Shown: positions 26,331 to 34,202 of the stretch, one piece after another
How positions within the stretch are numbered: the first letter of the stretch is position 1
Layout: each line of letters starts with the position of its first letter
Notes under the pieces: model-generated
Told to the model about the DNA's origin: nothing
The model's input: the letters and a program-made list of their open reading frames with translations, nothing else
The model's database searches: none
Assembly (NCBI RefSeq): GCF_030733385.1
Contig: NZ_JASHJC010000010.1
Location: forward strand, 62,001 to 126,000
Direction of reading: 5' to 3'
Length of the DNA stretch: 64,000 nt
Origin: Roseovarius sp. MMSF_3359
Lineage (GTDB): Bacteria > Pseudomonadota > Alphaproteobacteria > Rhodobacterales > Rhodobacteraceae
Program-made: the position numbers and the translations under genes

Positions 26331-27752
26331 TCAGAAATTCCTTGCCTCATATGCAGCCAAAGCGCGTTTTCGACCGTCAGAAAGATCTACCAAGGGTTGT
26401 GGATAGGCGTCTTTGGCCGAAATCTGCCAGCTTTTCGGCACGGCGTCGAAATAGGCCAAGGCGGTGCGGGACGGTGCCGAACGCCCCTCGGCGATCCAGC
26501 GGGCGACATAGTCACCGTCCGGGTCAAATTTCTCGAGCTGCGTCGCGGGGTTGAAAATCCGGAAATAGGGCGAGGCATCCGGCCCGGATCCCGCGGTCCA
26601 TTGCCAGCCCATCGCATTCGACGCCGGGTCCCAATCGGTCAGGCACTCTTCGAACCATTTCATGCCAATGCGCCAATGCACCATCAAATGCTTGGTCAGA
26701 TAGCTTGCCGCGATCATGCGCGCGCGGTTATGCATCCGGCCAGTGACATACATCTCGCGCATCGCCGCATCAACGAAAGGCTCACCGGTGCGGCCTTGTT
26801 TCCAGGCCAGAACATCAGGGGCATCCGCATCCTCGCGCCAGGGGAAGGCGGACCATTCCGTGCGCCAGTTATCGGTCAGCATATGCGGCGTGTGATACAT
26901 CAGGTGATAGGCAAATTCGCGCCAGACCAGCTCCTTGAGCCACTTCTCCGCCCCCTTGGACCCGCGATGCCACGCCCCCAGGCCCGCATGCCAGCATTGG
27001 CGCGGCGAAATTTCGCCAAGGGCGAGGTAATCCGACATGCCCGACGTACCATCAATGCCAACCAGGTTGCGGGTCTGGCCGTATTCTTCGATGGCATCGC
27101 CGGTAAACCAGCTCAGCCGATCGAGCGCCGAGGCCTCCCCCGGGCGCTGCCAGCCGGCCACCACGGCGGCCCCCCGGCGCATGGCGCGACCCAGGTGCCA
27201 GTCTTCAAGTTCGTCGCTCACAGGCCAGGTGTCGGGTGCGGGGATGTTGGCCGGGGCTTTCTCGGGCGCAGGGACATCGCGATCCTTTACCGCCCGCCAC
27301 ATCGGTGAATAGACGCGATAGAACCCGCCTTGCTGGGTCTCGACGGTCCAGGGTTCAAACAGCAGGTGACCATTGACGCTTTCCGCCTCGACACCCCGCG
27401 CCTTGAGCGCAGTCTTGATTGCGCTGTCCCGTTCGATCGCCGCCGGATCATAGAGCCGTGACCAGATCACCGCGCCAGCGCCTGTTTCGTCGATCAGTGC
27501 CTCTAGCACGTCGCGCGCATCGCCCTTGCGCAGGATCAACTGGCTGCCTTTCTGCGCCAAGGTCTCGGACAGGACACGCAGCGAGAGGCTCAGCCGCCAT
27601 TTCGGCGCGGCCCCCAAACCCTCGACGCTTTCGTCGCAGATAAAGACCGGTATGACCGGTCCACCCCGCGCGCAGGCGGCCAGAAGCGCGGGATGATCAC
27701 CCAACCGCAAATCGCGGCGGAGCCAAAGGAGTGTCGGTTTGGTATCGGTCAT
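26331..27752 (-). CDS. phrB: Deoxyribodipyrimidine photolyase
   Basis: 473 residues. The N-terminal Rossmann antenna domain (LLWLRRDLRLGDHPALLAA) and the helical FAD domain (WREFAYHLMYH, GRTGEPFVDAAMREMYVTGR, the WDPASNAMGWQW region) match class I CPD photolyases over the full usual length. It repairs UV cyclobutane dimers using blue light. It lies 67 nt upstream of the CFA-TrgA gene on the same strand, so co-transcription is possible. Confidence 0.95.
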   Translation of the reverse strand: MTDTKPTLLWLRRDLRLGDHPALLAACARGGPVIPVFICDESVEGLGAAPKWRLSLSLRVLSETLAQKGSQLILRKGDARDVLEALIDETGAGAVIWSRLYDPAAIERDSAIKTALKARGVEAESVNGHLLFEPWTVETQQGGFYRVYSPMWRAVKDRDVPAPEKAPANIPAPDTWPVSDELEDWHLGRAMRRGAAVVAGWQRPGEASALDRLSWFTGDAIEEYGQTRNLVGIDGTSGMSDYLALGEISPRQCWHAGLGAWHRGSKGAEKWLKELVWREFAYHLMYHTPHMLTDNWRTEWSAFPWREDADAPDVLAWKQGRTGEPFVDAAMREMYVTGRMHNRARMIAASYLTKHLMVHWRIGMKWFEECLTDWDPASNAMGWQWTAGSGPDASPYFRIFNPATQLEKFDPDGDYVARWIAEGRSAPSRTALAYFDAVPKSWQISAKDAYPQPLVDLSDGRKRALAAYEARNF

Positions 27753-27809
27753 GCCCTGCCCTCGTCTTGATCCCCGCTCAGGGTAGTGCGCCCGCCCCGC
27801 CCGACAAGA

Positions 27810-29036
27810 TCAGAGCACGTCGTCGAGCGCATTCAGGAGTTTGTCCACCTCCTCGGGAGAGGTGTAGTGCACGAAACTCAGGCGCAAAACGCCCTTCTCA
27901 AGGTCGATGCCCATGGATTTGAGCGGGCGAGAACCGTAGAAATCGCCGCCCCCTGCCATGATCCCGTGGGCCGCGAGCTTCTCTGCGGCCGCCTCGCCCG
28001 GACCGGCCAGTTCGACCGCGACGGTGGGCGCCTTGGCCTCGGCCTCTCGCGGGCCGATCAGCCGAACCGAGTTCTTTTCAGCGAGGTAATCCAGCACCGG
28101 CTGCAACAGCCGTGTCTCGTACCCGCGCATCAGGTCATGCACCCCGCGCGTCCGCTCGGCCGCCTCACCGGTGATCCCGTGATGGGTGGCCAGCGCGTCA
28201 TAGTAATCCGCCATCCCCGCCGACGCCGCCACCTGCGCGTGATCCGGCCCCGCAGGCGTGAAGCGTTTGTAGAGGCTGTCGGCGTTGAACCAGTGCGCCT
28301 GATTGGGCAGAAGCGTCCCCAGCTCGCGGCGCATGACCATCAACCCCTGATGCGGCCCATAGGTCTTGTAGGCCGAGAAGAGATAGATATCCGGCCCCAT
28401 ATCGCCGACATTCACAAACCCATGCGGCGCGTAGGAGACGCCATCGACGCAGACAAACGCGCCCGCCGCATGGGCCGCGGCGGTGATTTCCACAATCGGG
28501 TTCAGCGCCCCAACGATGTTCGAGCAATGCGGGAAACAGACCAGCCGCACGTTTTCATCCAGCAGGTTCTCGAGGTCAGCCACGTTGAGCAATCCGCTCT
28601 CCGGGTCGATCTGCCATTCGCGGATCTCGATGCCGTCATCGGCCAGGCGTCGCCAGGGGCCGGAATTGGCCTCGTGGTCCTGATCGGTCACGACGATGGC
28701 CTGGCCCGGCTCCATCCATTGCCGAAAGGCCTGCGCCAACACGTAGGTGTTCTGCGTCGTGGAAGGGCCAAAACTCAACTCGTCTTCCGACACACCGAGC
28801 ATGGCCGAGAGGCGGCTGCGTGCCTCGTCCATTTCTTCCCCGGCAAGACGGCTGGCACCGTAGGGCGCATAGGGCTGCACCTTGCGCTGCCGGTAATACC
28901 GCTCAAGCCGGTCGATGACAGGCCCGCAGGTATAAGATCCGCCCGCGTTCTCGAAAAACGCCTGCCCCTGCAACGACGGCTCGTCAAAGGCGGGGAACTG
29001 CGCGCGTACGAAATCATTATCCAGTTTTGCTGTCAC
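27810..29036 (-). CDS. Class V aminotransferase / cysteine desulfurase-like PLP enzyme
   Basis: 408 residues, fold-type I PLP enzyme. The Schiff-base Lys is Lys224 in LFSAYKTYGPHQG, preceded by VCVDGVSYAPH (PLP Asp). The N-terminus (AFFENAGGSYTCGPVIDRL) is typical of the isopenicillin N epimerase/CsdA-like group. No clear catalytic Cys loop of IscS type was seen, so a cysteine desulfurase role is uncertain; it may act on another amino acid. It stands alone, divergent from the BCCT transporter gene. Confidence 0.8.
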   Translation of the reverse strand: MTAKLDNDFVRAQFPAFDEPSLQGQAFFENAGGSYTCGPVIDRLERYYRQRKVQPYAPYGASRLAGEEMDEARSRLSAMLGVSEDELSFGPSTTQNTYVLAQAFRQWMEPGQAIVVTDQDHEANSGPWRRLADDGIEIREWQIDPESGLLNVADLENLLDENVRLVCFPHCSNIVGALNPIVEITAAAHAAGAFVCVDGVSYAPHGFVNVGDMGPDIYLFSAYKTYGPHQGLMVMRRELGTLLPNQAHWFNADSLYKRFTPAGPDHAQVAASAGMADYYDALATHHGITGEAAERTRGVHDLMRGYETRLLQPVLDYLAEKNSVRLIGPREAEAKAPTVAVELAGPGEAAAEKLAAHGIMAGGGDFYGSRPLKSMGIDLEKGVLRLSFVHYTSPEEVDKLLNALDDVL

Positions 29037-29386
29037 GATGGTCCCCTCCGCCTGGCCTCTTTCGCGCCACAGAACAGCAAAACAACGCCCCGTGCAACCG
29101 GTCCCGTCATCCGCAACATACGGCGCCGAATCCCGGGGCGGGATTTCGCAAATTCTGTCACGACTTCAAGTTTCATTGAATTTCGCAAGACAAACCAATG
29201 ACTTCTCAATTTTTCACGTCGCAAAAGAACCAGTCAACGTCGTAATTTATCGCCACCCCGCCCCCCGCCGCGTGAGAGACTCTCCGGAATGGGGAGTTAC
29301 GCGTGAAAATTTCGTTGGACTGGCACTTTTTTGGCCATCCGAACGGTTAGCTTTCTCATTAACGGAAACGAAAACAGGGACACGTC
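29037..29386. other. Divergent leader between aminotransferase and BCCT genes
   Basis: No protein gene seen. It holds promoters for both directions and a strong nested hairpin at 29269-29303 in the BCCT leader, plus two attTCGCAA repeats near 29144 and 29180. Confidence 0.5.
29269..29303 (+). promoter_or_regulatory. Nested hairpin in the BCCT mRNA leader
   Basis: Outer arms CGCGT/ACGCG and inner arms ACTCTCC/GGGGAGT (one G-T pair) close a GGAAT loop, about 85 nt before the start codon. It may influence translation or RNA stability; it does not match a riboswitch I know. Confidence 0.45.
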
Positions 29387-31207
29387 ATGTCAATCAATCC
29401 TCCATTTACGGATGTGGAGATCAAGAAGCAGCCGGAAGGGTTCTACAAGGACAACAGCCTTCCGATCGCTCTGATCTCGAAAAGCATCATGGTCGCGCTC
29501 GTCCTCTGGGCGCTGATTTTCCCCGCAAACGCGAACGGTACCTTGGGCAGCCTCAACTGGAAGCTGCTGGAAGGGTTCAACCAGTTCTACATCATCATTG
29601 TCGGCTTCTTTGCTTTCTTCCTTTTTGTCGTGGCCGTGATGCCGTCGGGCAAGAAAATCATGGGCACCCCCGGTGAAAAACCCGAGTTCTCGAACTTCTC
29701 CTGGTTCTCGATGATGTTCGGCGCCGGTCTCGGTGTGGGCCTGATGGTTTTCGCCACGGCCGAGCCTCTGGGCCTGTGGGGATCGAACCCGCTCACCGTC
29801 GCCGGCGAGGTCGAGGGCTCCACCCCCGAAGCGGTCAAATCCGCCTATCGCTATACCTTCGCCCATTACGGTTTCCACGCCTGGTCGATCTATGTGGTCA
29901 CCGGCCTGAGCCTTGCCTACTACGCCTATACCCGCGACATGCCGCTGACCATCCGCTCGGCACTGACGCCGCTTCTGGGCGGCGCGGTCAATGGTATCCT
30001 GGGCCATGTCGTCGACGTTCTGGGCGTGGTTGCCACGATCCTGGGCGTCTCGGTCACCATCGGCTTCGGCGTGAGCCAGTTCATCGACGGGGTTTATGCG
30101 ATCACCGGCGTTGAATGGATCATGAACATGGGTGGCGAGGTGCCGACCCCGTCTAAGGCGGGCCTGATTGCCGGTCTGCTGGCGATCATGAGCATGTCGA
30201 TCATCTCGGCGGTTTCTGGTGTCGGACGTGGCGTTAAGTACTTGTCGAACCTCAACCTGGTTCTGTCGCTGATCCTGCTTTTCACCTTCGTCTTCTTCGG
30301 CTCCTTCGGGTTCGCGATGACCACCTATGGCTCGGCTTTCGTGGACTACATCCTGAACTTCGTCTCGCTGAGCTTCAACGCCTACGGCCCGCAATCTGCC
30401 GCGGACTTTGCCGCTGCCCTGCCCGAGGCTGCCAAGCCGCTTGCAGATGAATTGCGCGCAGGTGCCACAAACGCCTGGGGCAGCTTTGCCGGGTTCAAGG
30501 ACGGTCTTGAAGGCGCCGCTGCGGAGCTGGATGATGCAACCCTGACCGCCGCCTATGCCGCCGGAACCGACGGCCGCCTCTTTGGCTGGCAGGCCGGCTG
30601 GACCACATTCTACTGGGCCTGGTGGATCGCGTTCTCGCCCTTCGTGGGCCTGTTCCTGGCGCGCATCTCCAAGGGCCGCTCGGTTCGCGAGTTCATCGTC
30701 GGCTGCGTCTTTGCGCCGGCCATGGTCTGCTTTGCCTGGATGACTATCCTCGGCGGCACGGCCATTGATCTTGAACTCAGCGGCGTGGCCGAGGGTGCCA
30801 TCAGCGGGGCATCGCAGACCAACCAGCTCTTCGCGACACTGGGCGTGATGCTGGACAGCGGCCTACTCTCGGGGCTGACCATCATGTGCGTGGTCCTGAT
30901 CATGACCTTCCTCGTGACCTCGGCTGACTCCGGGATCCTCGTGATGAACACCATCATGTCGGGCGGCAGCCAGGAGACGGGCATCAAGCACCGCATCATC
31001 TGGGGTGTTATCCTGACCCTGGTGATCGGCACGCTGATCCTGGCAGCAGGGGACAACAACCCGATGGACGCGCTGAAGAACGCGATGATCATCGGCGCGC
31101 TACCCTTTACCATGGTGATGGGCCTGATGTGCGTCGCCCTGGCCAAGGCGCTCTACCGCGACAACCTGCGGGATAAACACGGCGTGGCCGAACAGCCCGC
31201 AGAGTGA
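29387..31207 (+). CDS. BCCT-family betaine/choline/carnitine transporter
   Basis: 606 residues with about twelve membrane segments. BCCT motifs are FSMMFGAGLGVGLMVF near residue 105 and the signature TTFYWAWWIAFSPFVGLFLARISKG near 405. A 60-residue hydrophilic insert precedes the signature (AALPEAAKPLADELRAG...). It imports quaternary ammonium osmolytes with sodium or protons. Substrate specificity cannot be fixed. It ends at a strong terminator and has a 350-bp leader, and the paralogous sarcosine/dimethylglycine-type oxidoreductases at 61-64 kb could use such compounds. Confidence 0.92.
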   Translation: MSINPPFTDVEIKKQPEGFYKDNSLPIALISKSIMVALVLWALIFPANANGTLGSLNWKLLEGFNQFYIIIVGFFAFFLFVVAVMPSGKKIMGTPGEKPEFSNFSWFSMMFGAGLGVGLMVFATAEPLGLWGSNPLTVAGEVEGSTPEAVKSAYRYTFAHYGFHAWSIYVVTGLSLAYYAYTRDMPLTIRSALTPLLGGAVNGILGHVVDVLGVVATILGVSVTIGFGVSQFIDGVYAITGVEWIMNMGGEVPTPSKAGLIAGLLAIMSMSIISAVSGVGRGVKYLSNLNLVLSLILLFTFVFFGSFGFAMTTYGSAFVDYILNFVSLSFNAYGPQSAADFAAALPEAAKPLADELRAGATNAWGSFAGFKDGLEGAAAELDDATLTAAYAAGTDGRLFGWQAGWTTFYWAWWIAFSPFVGLFLARISKGRSVREFIVGCVFAPAMVCFAWMTILGGTAIDLELSGVAEGAISGASQTNQLFATLGVMLDSGLLSGLTIMCVVLIMTFLVTSADSGILVMNTIMSGGSQETGIKHRIIWGVILTLVIGTLILAAGDNNPMDALKNAMIIGALPFTMVMGLMCVALAKALYRDNLRDKHGVAEQPAE

Positions 31208-31228
31208 TCTTCGCAGTCAAGCACATGA

Positions 31229-31254
31229 ACGGCGCCCCTCGGGGCGCCGTTTTT
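31229..31254 (+). terminator. Intrinsic terminator of the BCCT gene
   Basis: A perfect 10-bp stem ACGGCGCCCC/GGGGCGCCGT with a 2-nt apex, followed by TTTT, 21 nt after the stop codon. Confidence 0.9.
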
Positions 31255-31333
31255 CGTTGCCGATCGATCGAATTTGGCAAGGAATGCGGATGGTTTAAGT
31301 CTGCATTGCGGACAAAGCGGCCGGTTGAGAGAA

Positions 31334-31526
31334 AGCCGCGGGATTGCCAGACCGCGGGGTGGCGATCATCGTTGGTAGATTACACTTTATGCTGGCCAGG
31401 TCTGTAAAACCTCTGACCGGTGCGCAACCTACCCAAATCGCCAGCCCTTGCGGGCGGTCTGGCGATCGCGCGGCGGCCTGCGGCCTTGATTCCGCGCGGG
31501 CGGAAACCCCGAATGTCCGCATTGGG
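31334..31526 (+). repeat. 193-bp intergenic repeat, copy A
   Basis: Aligns without length change to the reverse complement of 37915-38107. The last 86 bp before the final 20 are identical except for one base. It contains an inverted pair ATTGCCAGACCGC (31343-31355) and GCGGTCTGGCGAT (31454-31466), and a hairpin CGCCAG...CTGGCG. An open frame (31344-31580) reads GAQPTQIASPCGRSG, shared with copy B, so a small peptide cannot be fully excluded. Confidence 0.8.
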
Positions 31527-31613
31527 CTCCAAGCAGTCATTGGGCATTTTCGTTCGACCTGCCTTTGTCTCGTCCTGTAGGCTCAAGCCACATGTAAGGA
31601 AGAGGTCGGTAGA

Positions 31614-32069
31614 ATGCAGTTCCAACAACTCGGCACAGTCGTCGCAGAACTATGGTGCCACGACTTTCATGAAAGCCTGGCGTTCTACACAGACAAGGTC
31701 GGCTTCTCCGTTGGTCAACATAAGGAAGGAAGTACTCACGCCTACCTCGTGTTTGGCCAATCCCAAATCATGATCAGTCATTTTGACTATCATGGAACGT
31801 GGGAAACAGGCCCCTATGAAAAACCACTGGGTCGAGGTATCAACTTCAGCTTTTTCGTTGATGATGTGCAAAGCCTGCACGACAGGCTGGTCTCGAAAGG
31901 TGTCAAGCCTTTCGTGGAGACATATACAATCTGGTATTGGCGTCCGGACTGCATGGAAAACTACATGGAATTCGCAATTCTCGATCCCGACGGGTACATG
32001 CTCCGCTTTTCTGAACGTATTGGCAGCCGCCCCCATGAACCCGACGACGATGACCATAAGTCTGAGTAG
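31614..32069 (+). CDS. VOC-family (glyoxalase/bleomycin-resistance fold) protein
   Basis: 151 residues with the paired beta-alpha-beta-beta-beta modules of the vicinal-oxygen-chelate fold: ELWCHDFHESLAFYTDKVGF in the first half and INFSFFVDDVQSLHDRL ... MEFAILDPDGYMLRFSE in the second. The C-terminus is acidic (PHEPDDDDHKSE). Some members confer bleomycin resistance or are dioxygenases; no substrate can be named. It stands between the 193-bp repeat and tmRNA. Confidence 0.85.
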   Translation: MQFQQLGTVVAELWCHDFHESLAFYTDKVGFSVGQHKEGSTHAYLVFGQSQIMISHFDYHGTWETGPYEKPLGRGINFSFFVDDVQSLHDRLVSKGVKPFVETYTIWYWRPDCMENYMEFAILDPDGYMLRFSERIGSRPHEPDDDDHKSE

Positions 32070-32099
32070 TCGCCGACAAACCACATTTTGGCAGCAGAT

Positions 32100-32141
32100 C
32101 AGACATTCGCGGCTTTGCGGCAACCTTGTAACTTTGGGCTC
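32100..32141 (-). repeat. Dispersed intergenic repeat, copy 4 (inverted)
   Basis: The reverse complement reads GAGCCC ... GCGAATGTCTG, preceded on the plus strand by aaaccacatttt as in copy 3. More diverged than copies 1-3. Confidence 0.35.
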
Positions 32142-32287
32142 TGAAAAATTCGACACCGCAAGACCTCTCTCGAACACGCAGATATCTCACAATTGACCAA
32201 CTATTTCCTCCAAAAATACCCGACCACGACCCAAGGCGGGCATAAACGCATCTCCTTTCGCCCGAAACACCTTCCGATTTCCCATCT

Positions 32288-32315
32288 TTGCAATCGCCGT
32301 CGCCTTGCCTATATA
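32288..32315 (+). promoter_or_regulatory. Probable tmRNA promoter
   Basis: TTGCAA (32288-32293) and TATATA (32310-32315) with 16-bp spacing put the transcript start near 32322, just ahead of the tmRNA acceptor piece. Confidence 0.55.
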
Positions 32316-32321
32316 AGGGAT

Positions 32322-32630
32322 GTCCTTCGGGACTATGGACATAAACGCGCTCGTAATAAGCGGATCGGACCCGGGGGCGGTACCCGGCGGCTCCACCAAA
32401 ACCCCTTTCATTTGGAGGGCTTCGGGGCCGAAATAGGATCGACGAACGTCTAAAGGGGTTAGCTTTGTCCCGGTGAGGAACCACCGTTATCGGTCCGAAC
32501 AGTACAATTGCAAATGACAATCGTGCTCCGGTAGCTCTTGCTGCGTAAGCAGTCGGAAAAACCGATCTTAAGTCCTAGCCTCTAGCCAGGTTAGGCGGGG
32601 TTCGCAGGCACCTGGCAACAGAAGCCTGCA
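32322..32630 (+). ncRNA. ssrA: tmRNA, permuted two-piece form
   Basis: The acceptor piece comes first (about 32322-32398) and ends in a T-arm-like hairpin CCGGG/CCCGG and GGCTCC-A-CCA. An excised spacer (32399-32423) follows. The coding piece starts at GGGGCCGAAATAGGATCGACG (32424), whose GGGGCC pairs with GGCTCC of the first piece. The tag frame is 32510-32548 (A-N-D-N-R-A-P-V-A-L-A-A, then TAA). A pseudoknot (CCAGGT/ACCTGG with GCAGGC/GCCTGC) follows to about 32626. This permuted order is the alphaproteobacterial form. It rescues stalled ribosomes and tags proteins for ClpXP; sspB is 3 kb downstream. The exact 5' end is estimated. Confidence 0.93.
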
Positions 32631-32730
32631 CTTTCCTCTTCCAAACCCCTCCCGATGGAAAGCAACCTTTCGTTGAAAACCTGCGCCGGTGCGGTAGGCT
32701 ATGACGATTGTTTGGGCATTTGGAGGGATC

Positions 32731-33168
32731 ATGAATAACCGCGACATTCTGGAGACCTGGTTTCGGCGCGTCTGGCTTGAAGAAGACCTGAGCGCGATTG
32801 ACGACATGATGGCGGCGGATGCCCCGGTGCACGGCCTGGAGAAATCCCCCCATGTCGGTCCTGCTGATTTCAAAGCATTCGCGGGGGCGCTGCTGACCCA
32901 TATCACCGACACCAGCATTTCCATCGACGAGTACATGGAAAACGGCAACCAGGTTTCGCTCTTGATGAACGTCTCCGCCAAGTGCCGCAAAACCGGAAAG
33001 CCGGTGCAGATGTTCGGGCTGGCCATGTGCCGCATTGTCGATGGCAAGATCGTCCAGGCCCATAACTACGCAGATTTCATGGGCCTTTTCGAACAGCTTG
33101 GTGTGCTTCCGGCCGATGCCATGCAGAAATGCCTTTGCGGAGAGGCTCTCGGGACTGCTCAGAAATAG
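32731..33168 (+). CDS. SnoaL-like / NTF2-fold ester-cyclase-type protein
   Basis: 145 residues with the NTF2-like cone fold of SnoaL-related proteins: helical start (ILETWFRRVWLEEDLSAIDDMMA), HGLE...VGPADFKAFAGAL, then strands ending MFGLAMCRIVDGKIVQAHNYADFMG. Often annotated as ester cyclase, but members vary and some have no known activity. The ATG at 32731 has GGAGG 6 nt upstream and is preferred to 32701. It follows tmRNA with no clear partner gene. Confidence 0.75.
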   Translation: MNNRDILETWFRRVWLEEDLSAIDDMMAADAPVHGLEKSPHVGPADFKAFAGALLTHITDTSISIDEYMENGNQVSLLMNVSAKCRKTGKPVQMFGLAMCRIVDGKIVQAHNYADFMGLFEQLGVLPADAMQKCLCGEALGTAQK

Positions 33169-33385
33169 AGCGTTTCGACGTTAAGGTGGATCGCTCTTCG
33201 CGGCCTCTCGCCAGCGGCGCGAACGCCAAGACCCAAAGCGGTAGTTCAGCAGAAGATCGAAAAGCTGCGATTGACTCAGGCAAGTCCACGTTGCAGATAT
33301 TGCCCATGGGGTGCTTGTGCGACATCCCCCGTGAGGCGTCAGCCCAAAGTCGCATCCACTGTTCATTTGACCCAGAGGATGCCCC

Positions 33386-34198
33386 ATGCCTGCCCCAAAC
33401 GAAATCACCCCGCAACAACTTCTGCGCCTGATCGGCACACCCGACTGCCCGGCCATTGCCGATATCCGCATCGAACCCGACTTCGGCGACGATCCGCACC
33501 TGATCCCCGGTTCCTTCCGTCACCCGCACACGGATATTCCGGGCCTTATCAAACGGCTCGACGGCCGGCCCTGCGTGATCGTCTGCCAGAAGGGCATCAA
33601 GCTCAGTCAGGGGCTGACCGCCTGGCTCCGCAGCGAGGGTGTCACTGCCGAATACCTGTCAGGTGGCATGTATGGCTGGCGTGACACCAAAGGCGCGCCG
33701 CGCACCCCTGCAGCCGCCCTGCCCGCGCCGGTCGATGGCGCGACCCTTTGGGTGACCCGCCACCGCCCCAAGATCGACCGGATCGCCTGCCCCTGGTTGA
33801 TCCGGCGCTTCGTCGATCCCGGCGCGCGTTTCCTTTTCGTGTCTCCTGCCGAGGTGGCCGGGGTGGCGGATCGTTTCGGGGCCACGCCGTTTGATGTCGA
33901 GGATGTCTTCTGGTCCCATCGGGGCGCATGCTGCACCTTCGACACGATGCTTGATGAATTCGCCCTCGGCACCGAAGCGTTGCGGCGTCTGGCCGATGTG
34001 ATCCGCGGCGCCGACACCAACCGCCATGACCTGACCCCGCAATCGGCGGGTCTGCTGGCCCTGTCGGTGGGTCTGTCGCGTCAATACCGTGACGATCAGG
34101 CGCAGCTCCGCGCCGGGCTGACCTTCTACGACGCGCTCTACCGATGGGCGCGCGATGGTGCGGGTGAGGGCCATGACTGGCCAACGGCGGCAGCCTAA
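33386..34198 (+). CDS. chrB: Rhodanese-ChrB chromate resistance protein
   Basis: 270 residues in two parts. Residues 1-105 are a rhodanese domain with a Cys in the active-site loop position (CVIVCQKGIKLSQG). Residues about 120-260 are the ChrB C-terminal domain (RHRPKIDRIACPWLIRRF, VEDVFWSHRGACCTFDTML). This fusion is commonly paired with chrA and may sense or help reduce chromate or sulfur oxyanion stress. A GAGG site precedes the start. The gene is 4 nt upstream of chrA and clearly co-transcribed. Confidence 0.85.
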   Translation: MPAPNEITPQQLLRLIGTPDCPAIADIRIEPDFGDDPHLIPGSFRHPHTDIPGLIKRLDGRPCVIVCQKGIKLSQGLTAWLRSEGVTAEYLSGGMYGWRDTKGAPRTPAAALPAPVDGATLWVTRHRPKIDRIACPWLIRRFVDPGARFLFVSPAEVAGVADRFGATPFDVEDVFWSHRGACCTFDTMLDEFALGTEALRRLADVIRGADTNRHDLTPQSAGLLALSVGLSRQYRDDQAQLRAGLTFYDALYRWARDGAGEGHDWPTAAA

Positions 34199-34202
34199 AA
34201 CC

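Larger units (their letters stand above)
31208..31613. other. Gene-free stretch with terminator and 193-bp repeat
   Basis: It holds the BCCT terminator and copy A of the 193-bp repeat. Open frames here coincide with the repeat and are treated as part of it. Confidence 0.6.

Noticed and set aside
27786-29201. 471-codon open frame on the plus strand
   Set aside because: Antisense shadow of the class V aminotransferase gene.
29037-29386. Glycine or other known riboswitch ahead of the BCCT gene
   Set aside because: The hairpin is real but the conserved core bases of glycine riboswitches were not found.
32193-32453. Short open frames over 32.2-32.5 kb
   Set aside because: The stretch is the tmRNA gene; structure and tag explain it fully.
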